Source: Chloranthus sessilifolius (lineage: Eukaryota > Streptophyta > Magnoliopsida > Chloranthales > Chloranthaceae). From it: 64,000 nt of DNA. Positions 33,100-45,800 of this stretch are shown in pieces (within the stretch, counting starts at the first letter, position 1; every line of letters begins with the position of its first letter). Position numbers and translations under genes: made by a program. The DNA is taken from positions 128,368,831-128,432,830 of the forward strand of contig CM037585.1 of the NCBI GenBank assembly GCA_021018995.1, given 5' to 3'. The notes under the pieces are model-generated. The model was not told the origin of the DNA. It saw nothing but the letters and a program-made list of their open reading frames with translations, and ran no database searches.

Positions 33100-33951
33100 G
33101 CGTGTTTGATTACCTGGGAATGGTAAATATTAACTTAAAACAAAAAGTGAGTTTCCATATGTTTCTATTTGATAGCTTTATAAGGACTCATTTCCATACA
33201 GCAACTCATTTTATGCAGAAATCAATTCAAACCCTTCAATAGGCTGAAACTGAGTTTCTCACCGACACAATAAAGATTTTTAAAAATCATTTCAACACTA
33301 TTTTAGTTAAAAAAATCCCTTTCTCAAATAATATAGGTTATTGTTTTAATGTTTGGACACAAAAAAAATCCTTATATTTTTCGGACAGACTAATCAAGCA
33401 GGAAATTCCAATAGAAATCATGTCCCAAACAACCTAATCAAAAGTTTCATTTCGCAGAAAATCGACCAGTAGTTGATTTCATTTCATGTTTGGAGATTCC
33501 TTGCTATCAAACAAATTCTTAAACACAATAAACCTAAATGGAAAATGATTTTACAATGAGGCGCAATCTTTACCCGGCCCATTTATTAATTAGGCCAAAA
33601 TTTTAGGACCGGCCAGTGGCTGGCCCGCCCGTGCAGCTGTGTGAACAGAAGAAACATGGATAAAACAAACAAGGAGAATGCTGAGAAGCCTTGCAATGAA
33701 AAGCTTCAAATTGATCAGGCATAAAACTACACCAGCCACAGTACATGGATTTACATCACACTAGACCAAAAAAGCCTAAAACTGGCATTTTAAACGCTCA
33801 CCTTATCCACATAACGTTATCGTTCTTACTTCTTATCATCATTGTGTTCTCTTGCCGTGTAATTATCCCTATCAATCCCGAAGCCAATCGACAGAGCATT
33901 TGCCGATGTTTTGACAGAAATCGGGCAATCTCTCTCTCATGGGCGCCAGTG
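33100..33951. other. Downstream flank of CHLG, no other gene seen
   Basis: 33,101-33,530 has weakly inverted ends (GTGTTTGATTACC / GATAGCAAGG..AAACAC) and may be an old MITE. The CHLG 3' untranslated region should lie just below 33,952; no poly-A signal could be singled out. Confidence 0.35.
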
Positions 33952-36788
33952 TCAATGGCTTGTTGCTAAAGCTGTCACCAAAAGACCGAGAACAAGAAAC
34001 GGCTGCGCACTAGCCTGTACACCAAATTTAATGAACGACTTCCGGATTATGAGCTAGTGGTGCATGCAGACAATAAATTGATAATAAGGCAATACGGAAG
34101 ACGTACCTGATACTTGACATCATACTTAATTGGGTCCTTCAAAAAGTACTGAAACTGCAAGAGCGTTCTTAAAAGTGTCAGTATGAGACCAAACAGTTTG
34201 CTGCTGAAATGAACCATGGATTCAAGCCCATGAGTCAAAATTTCAGTTTTCCGGCATGTATCGGTCAGCTCCAAAACCGTTACTTATCGGTTTTGGATGA
34301 TACATTGGTATGAACCAGCTGATAAATACCAAAATGTATGGGTTGAAACATTCAATGTATTGACCCAGTCTGCTCCGAAACCGATACGTATCGGTTTCAT
34401 CCTGAATTTTGACCCATGTTCAAGCCTCTCTAATCTTTACAGTGTTTACGGAACTCGTTTAGTCTCAAAATGTGATGGGAAACATTCAAGCAGAGGAATC
34501 CTCGTAATCCATTTGATTTGAGGTAGTCAAGTTTTTCAACTTTTTTTTTTTCCTTTTTGTTTCAAAATTCTTTTTTTGGAAAACGGATTAGTGATTTTTG
34601 CATTTAAATTTGTCTACAGCAGTCATTGGAGTCATCAGTACAACTGCACTATTCTGATGGCCAATGAAAATTGGATAGATTCATCCAGAATATTTGAGTG
34701 ATTTTCCACACCAAGGATTCAACCGAATTGCACCAAATGAATTATATTGGGCCATCTTACAATAATAATTCCCCCCATTAAAGATGGTTTTTTAAGTCTA
34801 GGTAGTGATCAATTTGAAATTCTTGAACTGATTAATTGTCAATGGTTCTCCAGTAGGCAGTTTTTTTTTTCCCCAGCTGAGTAATGGTCTTATTCCCTAT
34901 AAAGCGAACAATCAGAGGATAGGAGAAACTGCTGGTTAATAAAACAATGATGTGGTCCCATGGTCCAGAGAAGTGCATAGCCTTAAATTTTTCATATAGA
35001 TTTTGTATTAGGTACCACACTCAAGTTCCAGTGTGCAGCGCTCGGGTCAATCCCAAACCGCCTACATTAGTAAATGAGTGTGGATACTTTTGAATGCCAA
35101 ATCAGTGAACATTTGAAAGTGAACTTTCACAGATTTGCGTTCTCAAAAATAGCAGTGTGGCTCTTGAGGCTTGACCATTTGGACAAAAGGAGATTGACCC
35201 AAGTGACGCTGTTGGCGCTTTCATATATGTATTTTACCTGAAAAATAACTTGAGGCATTATCAACCCAAGCAGGGCTAATGCATAATATGTTTTACCAGA
35301 GGCTAAGAGATAACCTGAAATAACCAAGATAAATTCAAACAGATGATACATAATGAATCATGTGATCAAATATCATCAAATCTTGTACAACACAGATTTA
35401 GAAGAGAAATATTGTCAAATTTGTAAATAAAGATGCAATCTTAACAAAGTCACTACGGACTATTTTAACTAAATAAAGGGAAACACAAACTAGCTTGCTT
35501 CAATAACAGACCACAATGCATTATACTAGAAAAGTTTATTACTTAACCAAAAAAAAAATCTATCCGAGTTACTCAACTTGCCAAGATTTCGGGTCAAGTC
35601 GAGGTTTCGCTAACAGCCATGGTTCGTAAACTAGCCCTATATACAATATTTTCAGGGGATAAGGTTTTAGAAACTTTATCTTACACAGCTCTCCTTTGAA
35701 TATAGAAGGAAGAAGAGAATAATTACGTTTTATAACAATTATTATTATTATTGCTATTATTTTAGGGGATGTGAATCATAGTGATTCATGATGAATATAG
35801 TAACGACTATCTACTCTCTCTTTTTTGTACGCGTTTGTACTATTTTTCTTTTATAAACGTGGTTATAGTGTTGGACTGACTCGAGTTCTATTCGAGTTAA
35901 CTTGACCCGACCCACTTTAGAATTGAGTCGAGTTTTTGGACTCCGAACCATGTTAATAGTGACCAAGTGCTCACAACTCTGTCTCGTGAAGATCCCAAAA
36001 TTCTTCAAAGGCAAAAACCAACCAACAGTACAGCTTCATCATCTCAAACCACGTTCATCAACTCAGGTACTATTTATCTCCATCAGACAAGTCTATCTCC
36101 TGGACCATTGATCCAAGTGCTTCAGATTATATGGCAGGTATTTCTGTTGTGTTCTGTTCTTTCAATGGGTCTGTTTCACATGATTCTGTTATATTTTCTA
36201 ATGAAACCTTGTCTAGAGTTCATGCAAAGAACTGCCCATCTTAGTATATCTATGCCTTCATCTTGTATGTTATTGTAGACACCATGGTATTAAAACTCGA
36301 CGAGTCGACTCGAAACTAGCGCGAGTCGACTCGACTCGACTCAACTCAACCCAGTTTTGAGTCGACTCATATATGGACTCGATTTGGGCTTCAACTCGGT
36401 CGACTCACCGAGTCGACTCGAAAATTCACCGAGTTTGTCGACTCAGCGAGTCAACTTAAGTATCAAAAAAATGGCGCTGGTAGGGTTTTAAACAGATTTT
36501 AGGGGCACACTTATAATTTTGGTCCGTCATATATTTAAGCCCTTGGGCCCTCGACAAAAACTCGACGAGAAAGATGCAGGAAGAAGAAAGAAGAAAGAAG
36601 AAGAAAAAAAGAAAAAGAAGAAAGACCGGTCCATCCATCGCAGCTCTCAGCCGCCCCTCTCGTGCCCTAAATGTGAGTTTTTTTTTTCACGATTGCGCCA
36701 CAGATATGTAACGTGCCCTCAAATTATTATTTTTCCCACTTTATAAGCGACAGGTGCCCTAAAATCTATTTTCATCTATAAAATATTT

Positions 36789-36860
<72 letters not shown>

Positions 36861-39800
36861 TAAATAACTCGAGTAGGAGCGAGTCGAGTCAAACCGATTT
36901 TCCGCGTTGACTCTACTAACTCTACTACGATGATTTCTGAGTCGAGTCAAGTTTCCGAATTTTAAAACCATGTTAGATACAAAAAATTTGTGTCTTTTTC
37001 TTGAATAAATATACAGATATAGATCTTTATACACACATTATTGGGGTCCTTTTTTTATATAAAATAAAAAATTATATATATATATATATAACAAAAAAGA
37101 TAAATAGAAACCCACGCAGGCCATCCCTCTCTCCAATGACCCACAGGGTCACCTGTGTGGGCCATCCTTGCTTTCTCTTTTTTTTGTTCTTTTTCTTTAT
37201 CTTCTTTTCCTTCTTTCTCTCCTTGTCTTTTTCTCTCTTGAAATATGGACCTGCGTGGGCCATCTCACTCTTTTCCATCTCATTTTTTTCTTCTCCCATT
37301 TTCTCTCCTAATTTCTCTCTCAATATTCTTTTCTCCTTTCTCTTCTCCTTGTCTCTTTCTCTCTTAAAATATGGCCCACGCAGGTCACCTGCGTAGGCCA
37401 TCTCATTATGTTCTCCACTTTTCTCTCCTCATTTTTCTCTCAATGTCTGATTCTCTTGCAAAATGGCCCATGCAGCCACCTTGCATGGGCCATCTTCTTC
37501 GAACATGAGTCCTCTCTTTTCTCCACTTAAGCAAACAACCACCTGCGTAGGCCAGATATCTGGAGAATATTATTCTCTTAATCCACGTAAAGGTTAAGGC
37601 CCACGCAACCCTCACGACCCTTGATTTTTGTGAAACTCTTGCGAAAATCGTGGGATTATAACTTCCCATAACCGTTAGCATAAATTTATAAATAGCAGAT
37701 TCCTTCTCATTATTTGAGATCTGAAAATTCTTACGCGAGAGCCCTGTCTAAAACTTCTCCGACTTTGATTATCTTGCAAGAGACCTTAAGGTATCTCCAA
37801 GATTCTTTCTGTTCCCTCTTCTTTTCTCCTTTAACTTCTATTTAGAGTGTACGGGAGAGATAAATCCAAATTAAAATTCTAAATTCGGACAGTCTCCGAT
37901 ACGGGTGCATTTAGGATAAGAGCTATGACCCTTACCTAAATGTGGTGTGCTTAGGATAAAAGTTACGGCTCCTACCTAAATATAATTTAGGATTGTAATT
38001 TGGGATTACGTGTTACGACACGTACCCAATTTCTTGTGTACTTGGAGGTAATTAAGTTACGTGGGTACAACCCCTCGCTTAACTTTTAATATGCTCGAAT
38101 TGCAACCACAAATTTGATACTTGTATGGGTTGCAATCACGAATCTAAAGAATGATTCCGGACTTTGACACCTGAAATACTCATCTACAACGAGTCATAAC
38201 CATCAGATTTATCATATTTAAATTATGCCTCGAAATTAGAGTTTTCCTTCCAATTCGGGTCATCACTCCCTCAAATGTAGGGTTTGGATCTCAACCTCGA
38301 GATTGAAAATTCTTTTACGATGGTAAAATCAATTTTCTTGCTTGCCTTAGCAATGGTTGTCCTGGCCGTGTCTGCCCAGGCCATCCCTGCTTAGGTCATC
38401 GCTTATGCATCCCTCACATGGGTTAAATATTTTAACAACGGATTCGTTGACTTTTAGTAAACGATCATAATATGAGATCGTAATGAGATCCAATGGACTC
38501 GTTGACTTTTGGTCAAACGGTCATAATAAGAGATCGTAACTAGATTTAACGATGAATTTATTACATGTTGCCCAAATCTTGTGATTTTGGTCAAATCAAC
38601 GGTAGACTCGTTGACTTTTGGTCAAACGATCATAATACGAGATCTAACAATAGATTTATTACATATTGACCACATCTTGTGACTTTGGTCAAATCCAATG
38701 GTGAACTTGTTGACTTTCGATCAAACGATCATAATACAAGATCGTAACAAGATCCAACGGTAGATTTATTACATATTGATCAAATCTTGTGATTTTGGTC
38801 AAATCCAACGTGGACTCGTTGACTTTTGGTCAAATAATCATAATACGAGATTGTAACGAGATCCAAAGATAGATTTATTATATGTTGATTAAATCTTGTG
38901 ATTTTGGTAGAATCCAATGGTGAACTCGTTGACTTTTGGTTAAACGATTATAATACGAGATCGTGACGAGATCCTACGGTGGATTTATTACATGGTGACT
39001 AAATCTTATAATTTTGATAAAATCCAATGGACTCGTTGACTTTTGGTCAATCGATCATAATACGAAATCATAACGAGATCCAACGGTGGATTTTTTACAT
39101 GTTGACCAAATCTCCTGATTTTGGTCAAATCTAACGGTGAACTAGTTAATTTTTAGCCAAACGGTCATAATACGAGACCGTAATAAGATCCAATGGTGGA
39201 TTTACTATGTATTGATCAAATCTCAGGTTTTGGTCAAATCCAACGGTGGATTCATTAACTTTACGTTAAATGATCGTATTATAAGATCATTACATGATCT
39301 AATGGTGAAATCATCACAAAATAACCTATGATGATCAAATCCTAAGGAATTTGATGATATTCAACCCGTGATTAGATACCCCATAACCAAAAGTGTTAAC
39401 TCTTTGGATGACCAGACATCAGAAAATGGATCCGGTGTTTGAATTCGTCTTTCAGACAATTAAGCATGAATTCATTATGAGAGTCATCCACGAACTCCTC
39501 ATGCCCATATTTGACCATGTCTATCAATTGGATGGGTCTAACTTTTGGAGAAGGGGCTCTCGTCTCCGACGTCCTTTATTTCACATCGCCCAAGTCTCTG
39601 ACGAAGAGATCATACCGCATGTCCATCTCGTACTGTGAAGACGAAGATGTTAACGAAGACTTAGACTTTAGATTTATTTTGTTTATTTCAGAGATGTAAT
39701 TACTTTACTTTTCTTTAGTAACTTTTAATCAAAGGTATTCGATTTTGATATAATTAACATGGAATTAATTGCGTTACCCGGAAGTGTAAAGTCCGCCATT

Positions 39801-42800
39801 TTCAATAAAACTCTCTTAACGAGGAGAAATTTGCTTTGATTGATTTGTGTTGGATTTATATTCTACACAAATTTGTTGTTTACGGTTATATGCTTCTAAG
39901 AGATCGAAGCAATTTTTTTATTTCGGGCCGAGCGAGCTGGCTCGACTCATTGAGAGTCCTACTTAAGGGTAAGTCTCCCTACCAACTATTGTGTCTTGGA
40001 AATCGTCTCTTCCTCATTCCTCCTCACATATTTGGGTCTCTTTGTTTGGCTTATATTCCCTCCTCTCTATCTCTAAATGCTACCAAATGCATCTTCATCG
40101 TTTTCCTCCTAAAAAAGGATATAAATGTTATGATCCTATCTTTGGGAGAGTGTTTGTTACTATGGTGTTAATTTTTTTGAGTTCACTCCATTATATTCTC
40201 CTCTACAGTGCCCTCTTCAAGGGGAGAGTTTTAAGGAAGAGAATATTATACGTGTATTACCCTATGTCTCAAATGATGTTAATGATGAAACTGAAATTGA
40301 CGTGGAAGATCAAGGGATCCCAAGTGGGCAACAAAGAGAAGTTGTTACTACAAAAAGAGCAAACATATTTAACAAGTTTGGGAAAGGAAAAATCTTCATT
40401 CGAGGTGAAGCCTTTGAGAAGATGAAGAAAAAGATATCTCTTTCTTAGACTACGGATCAAGTTTCTTCTCCTGAATTCGAGCTGAAGCCTTTGAGAAGAT
40501 GAAGAAAAAGACATCTCTTTCTCAGATTACAGATCAAGTTTCTTCTCCTGAAGCACATCCATCAAAGTAGTGATCCTTCACCTAATGATTTGTAGTATTG
40601 AAGCTTCATGTTATCCTAAGAAAAGCTTCCCGGTCCTGCACATTTCACCCCATCAGTAAGTTCTTATCTTGTCATGCTCTCCCAGCTACATATTCCTCTT
40701 TCACATCATCATAAGATTCCACCTCTATTTATTCTAGTGTATCTGATAATTTGTGTCAAACCCAGTAGAAAGAGAATATGTTACAGGAAATCAAAGCCTT
40801 GGAGCAAAACAATACAAGGGAGGAGACTGTGCTTCCAAAATGGAAGGTGGTTGGATGCAAGTGGGTGTATAGCATGGGTTAAAATCTTTGGAAAAAACGA
40901 TGCATCGTCTCGGTCAAAAACCGTACATACCGAATAGAAAACCCACGATACATTCAATGTATCGTATACATATATAAAAGGCGTCATACGGTACTTTTAA
41001 TGTATCAGATCATCGTCCGATATTTCGTATCGTCCGACACGACGTCCGACACGTATCGTGTCGATATTTTGATCCATGTTGTATAGGGTTAGTTACAGAC
41101 CAAATGGGTCCATAGAAAAGTACATTGTCAGGCTTCTTGCTAAGGCGTTTACTTAAACACATGGTATTGATTATCATCAATATTTGCTCCAGTTTCCAAG
41201 TGAAATACAATTCATGTACTCCTTTCACTTGAGGCTCATAGAGAGTGACCCTTGTATGAGCTTGATGATAAAAATGCTTTCTTACATGATGAACTATAAG
41301 AGGAAATGTATATGGTTTTGCTTTTCTTCATGGGGAGAAAGGAAAAGTATGCAAGCTTAAGAAGGTGATAAATAGGTTAAAACAGTCACCCAGAGCATGG
41401 TTCAAAATTTAATGACGCAATTCAGAAAATTTAATGATGTGGTTATGAATTCGGTTATCAAAGAAGCCATTATGATCATACACTCTATATAAAGAAGGGA
41501 TCCCGCCTTACAAGCATGTTTGTATATGTTGATGACATTATAGACGGGGATGACTGTGAAGAGATCATGAAATTAAAGTATTATCTACGTCAGTCGCCAG
41601 GTCTTTGATATCAAAGATTTAGGACCTCTCAGATACTTTTCAGGAACAGAGGTAGCCATAAATGATAAGAGAATTGTTTTATCACAAAGAAAGTATCTCT
41701 TGATGTCCTACGACAGATAGAGATGATTAGGTATAAACACATTGATTCTCTTATGAATTAGAACCGTAAGATTAATGTGGAAGATGGAGAAGCACTCAAG
41801 GATATTGGTATGTGCCAGAGATTGGTTGGGAAGCTTATAGATGCCTAGGCTAAACATTGTTTGTACTGTGAGCACTATTCGCCAGTATATGCACTCACCT
41901 CGAACTATCCACACTTAAAACAAATATAGGAAGGGGCCTGCTATATAGTAATTATAGTAACTTTGACGTTGAAGTATTACCCGATGCAGATTAGGCTGGA
42001 TCACACAATGATACGGGGAAATTTAATTACATGAAAAATTAAGAAGCAACATGTTGTATCAAATACCAGTGAAGAAGGTGAGTATAGAGTCATGTCCCAA
42101 GGTACTTGTGAAGGGATGTGAATTAGATTCATCCTTGTCGATCTCGAAATTCCGGTGAAATTTCCTCTGACACTTTACGGAGATAAGAAGCTGCTCCCCA
42201 CATTGTAAAAAAACCCGGTATATAAAAAAAACAAATATATTGAAGTGGATTGTCACTTCATACAGGAAAAAGTTGAATTAAAGAATTTTTTTTATACCTC
42301 GAATATTGTGTGACCCAAGCAGATTGAGGGGATGTTTTTAGAAGATGATTGTTAGACCTACCATACTAAGTGGCGCAAAATGTTGGGCTACAAAAAAGCG
42401 ACAAGAAGATATAGTAAATGTGGCCGAGATATGTGTGTTTAGATGGATGTGTAGAGTACCAAGAAAGTATAAAATTTGAAACGAGTACATAAGAGAAAGT
42501 TTGAGAGTGGCACCTATAAAGGAAAAAATTACCGAATGTCACTTGAGGTGGTTTGGACATATTCATCGAATGCACTAAGCAGACCTTGGACGAAGGGTTG
42601 AGACACTACAAGCACAAAGTAGGAGAAGAGGAAGAAGACTAGTGAAATCTTGGAGGCAAGTTGTGATAAGGGATATGAAGGATTGCGAAGTAACAGAGAG
42701 CTTAGCGCTGATCAGAACGGGTAGAGAAATATGACTCACAAAGCCGACCCCAAATAGATTGGATAATGTTGTGATGATGATGATTTTGTATTCCTCAAAG

Positions 42801-45800
42801 CAAGCTCATAAGATCAATTCGACGACGACGCCCACACTAAGGTTGCGGGTAGGAAAAGATTGTGTGACACCACTTCCAAGATGGACATTGATAGATATCT
42901 ATGCAACAACTTAAGGGGAGTTGATGCGGGACGCTAAGAGCAAAAGCCGTAGTTTCGAGCCGCAACAAATTTTCCAGCCAAGAAGAAGCAGAGCGAAAAC
43001 CAGAACTAGGCGTAAAGACGACAATTCGGGAAAAGAGATCGAAAATTTCGATTGATCGAAACCCTATTTCGATCGATCGAATGTCAACGGCGATATTTTA
43101 TGTATATGAGAATTTCGATTGAACGAAATTCAATTTTGATCGAACGATTTTCAATTTCGATCGATCGAAGTTGTGATTGAAATTGCGATCGAACGAAATT
43201 CAATTTCGATCAATTGATTTTCAATTTCGATCGATCGAAATCGCGTCGAGCTGTTTTAGTTGCTTTAAACTTCTAAACTCGAACTTTAAACTTTAGGGGT
43301 TTAATTGTCTTTTAGTTAATATTCGTTTTAGGGTTTTCTTTTATTGTAAGACCCCCCTATATAAGGACTTTAAACAATGTAATTAGGGAGTTGATTATTG
43401 AATGAAAGAGAGTTGCTTTTATGCAAACCATAGAGAGCTTGTGAAAAGTTTTTCAACCGAGGGAGTGAATCCTTCAAACCTTGAGGAGTGAGGGATCATT
43501 TCTCGTGCGACTTGGTGCGAAGCCGACGTACAGCCGCGGTGTGAAGCTTCGGAAAATCCTTGGTGTGAAGCCTTGGAATCTATCCTTTTATTTTATCTTT
43601 CTCTAGTTATTGTCAGGTAATATCTTCCCTATATCCTTTGATAAAAGAACAAAAATCTCAAAATCCCCGAGGAGTCAAGATCCGACATTGCAATTATCGC
43701 TTGATACCCTAAACTAGAACGAATTTCGAGTTCCTTCATCGGAGCCGTTTTTCTAGATCGAGAAAATTTTCACGCATGTAGACGCTAAGCGGATTAATTT
43801 AACTTGTTTTATTAATTTCATTGAATTAGTTTTAATGTGTTGCATGAGTTAGAATATTTCCGCTATTCAATTCATTCTAAAAGTTAATCCCAAATTCGCA
43901 TATTAGGATTTAGCGTTTGTCCCGCGTCAGTTTTGGGATCAGAGCACAGTCTTAGTTTAGGGTTCTCCGCATCATATAGATTTTAGGGTTTATTTCTTTC
44001 CATTTCAGATCTATCTTACAACATTTAATTTTGCATAATTCCATCATGGATACCAGTAGCCTAGAAGCCCTTATTAGAGATCTTGCATCTAAGGTGACCA
44101 GTAGTCAAACCCGGATGGGTGAGCACATCGCTGATCAATAAGCTAGGTATGAGGCTTTAGAAACCCGTTTTGAAGAGATCAATGAACTCATCGCTGAGAA
44201 TCACAATAGAGTCAACAACCGTGACCGTAGGAGAGATGTTCCTCCCTGACGTGAGGTCCAAGTCAATCTAGACGATAAGGTCATGAAATCTATCAAAATG
44301 GACGCCCCTACTTTTGATGGGAAAAGACAACCCAAGGTCTTTCTTGAGTGGGTTGCCAGCATGGAAAATTACTTCGGGTGGTATTCCATGTCCGAAGACC
44401 GCAAGGTCAAATTTGCAAAAGTCAAGCTTATGGGTCAAGCCAGACTTTATTGGTTGGGAGTGGAGCGTCGTAGGCAAATCTAGGGTCTTCGTGCTATTTC
44501 CACGTGGGCTGAAATGAAAGTCCAACTGCACGAAAAATACGTTCCCGTATCATATGATGAGCGTATTCTTGATCAGTGACAGTCATTGCATCAAGGAGAC
44601 TCCCCAATCACAGAGTACATCGATCGGTTTGAAGACCTGATGACTCAGGCCGATGTCGATGAGCCAACAAAAGTTATCCTCTCCCAATTCCGAATGGGTC
44701 TTCGCCTAGAGTTACAGAGGGAACTCATTCCTTATCCCGTTGCGGATCTCGAGGAATGTTTTACTAGGATCAAAGAATTAGAACGATATCTCGACACCCC
44801 CAGTCATAGCTGATCTAAGTCTTCCAAATTTGAGCCTCAATCTAACCCTATCGAAAAGGGAAATAATGCCTTCAGTTAATCCTCAAAATCCATAATTCCC
44901 CAAGTTGATAAAGGAAAGGGACCAATGGTCGAGAGTTTTAAGCGTACCCCGCAGCAATGTTATAAGTGTCAAGGTTTTGGTCACTTTGCATCCCAATGTC
45001 CTAGTAAGGGTCAAACTTTGATCATTCAGGATCATACTGAGAAAGAGAGCAACGAGATACCTGAAGAAGTGTATGAACCATGTAGCACTCCAAGTGATGA
45101 CGAAGGTGAGGTTCCGGTCATAGCCATAGGATGCATTAGGAGAATTCTCATTTCTAAGGACGGTGTTGATAATGTGTCCATCTCAAGTGAGTCATTAGAG
45201 TTGGTAGGATCACATCATCATTCTGATTTGCATAGGATTAACAATCTGAATTTATTGAGCATTGGAAATACGCATGATCGGATTAACACATTGAATATAT
45301 TTAATGAATTTGATACTAACAGTTCTGTGTTAATTTCTGATGGTTCTGAGCGTGTGGAATCTTTCCCAATCTCGGAGAGAGGTAAGGGTGAAGGTCTAGA
45401 TCTTCTTCTAGACAAGGGCAATCATCTGGTAGTTGTCATAACAGATCTTACACCTATTCTTAATCCCACTACCCCGCCCTTTGATCCATTCCTTCTTGAG
45501 CATCCAATCGAACCACCCTCATTGTCTAATTTTCTATCCCGTATTATTCCTGTGCAACATAAGAAAAGGTCGAATTAGGAGGTTATAGAATTTTCAAGCT
45601 TCCATGCCAATGAAGGTAAACATCATGAGTATCTCACAGCATGAAAAGGTAAGCCACGAATGAAGGTTCTGAAGCGTGCCATCCATAGATTCCCTAACTC
45701 ATCGGAGATGAGTTTTTCCCACCCAGAGAGATTGATACGGGACGCTAAGAGCAAGAGCCGTAGTTTCGAGCCGCAACAAATTTTCCAGCCAAGAAGAAGC

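Noticed and set aside
36792-37060. Tyr-Ile repeat frames (also at 28,906-28,979)
   Set aside because: They come from (TA)n microsatellites.
37072-37681. Lys/Glu-rich minus-strand frames near 37.1-37.7 kb
   Set aside because: They derive from pyrimidine-rich degenerate repeats with GGCCCACGCAGG motifs; no domain or codon structure.
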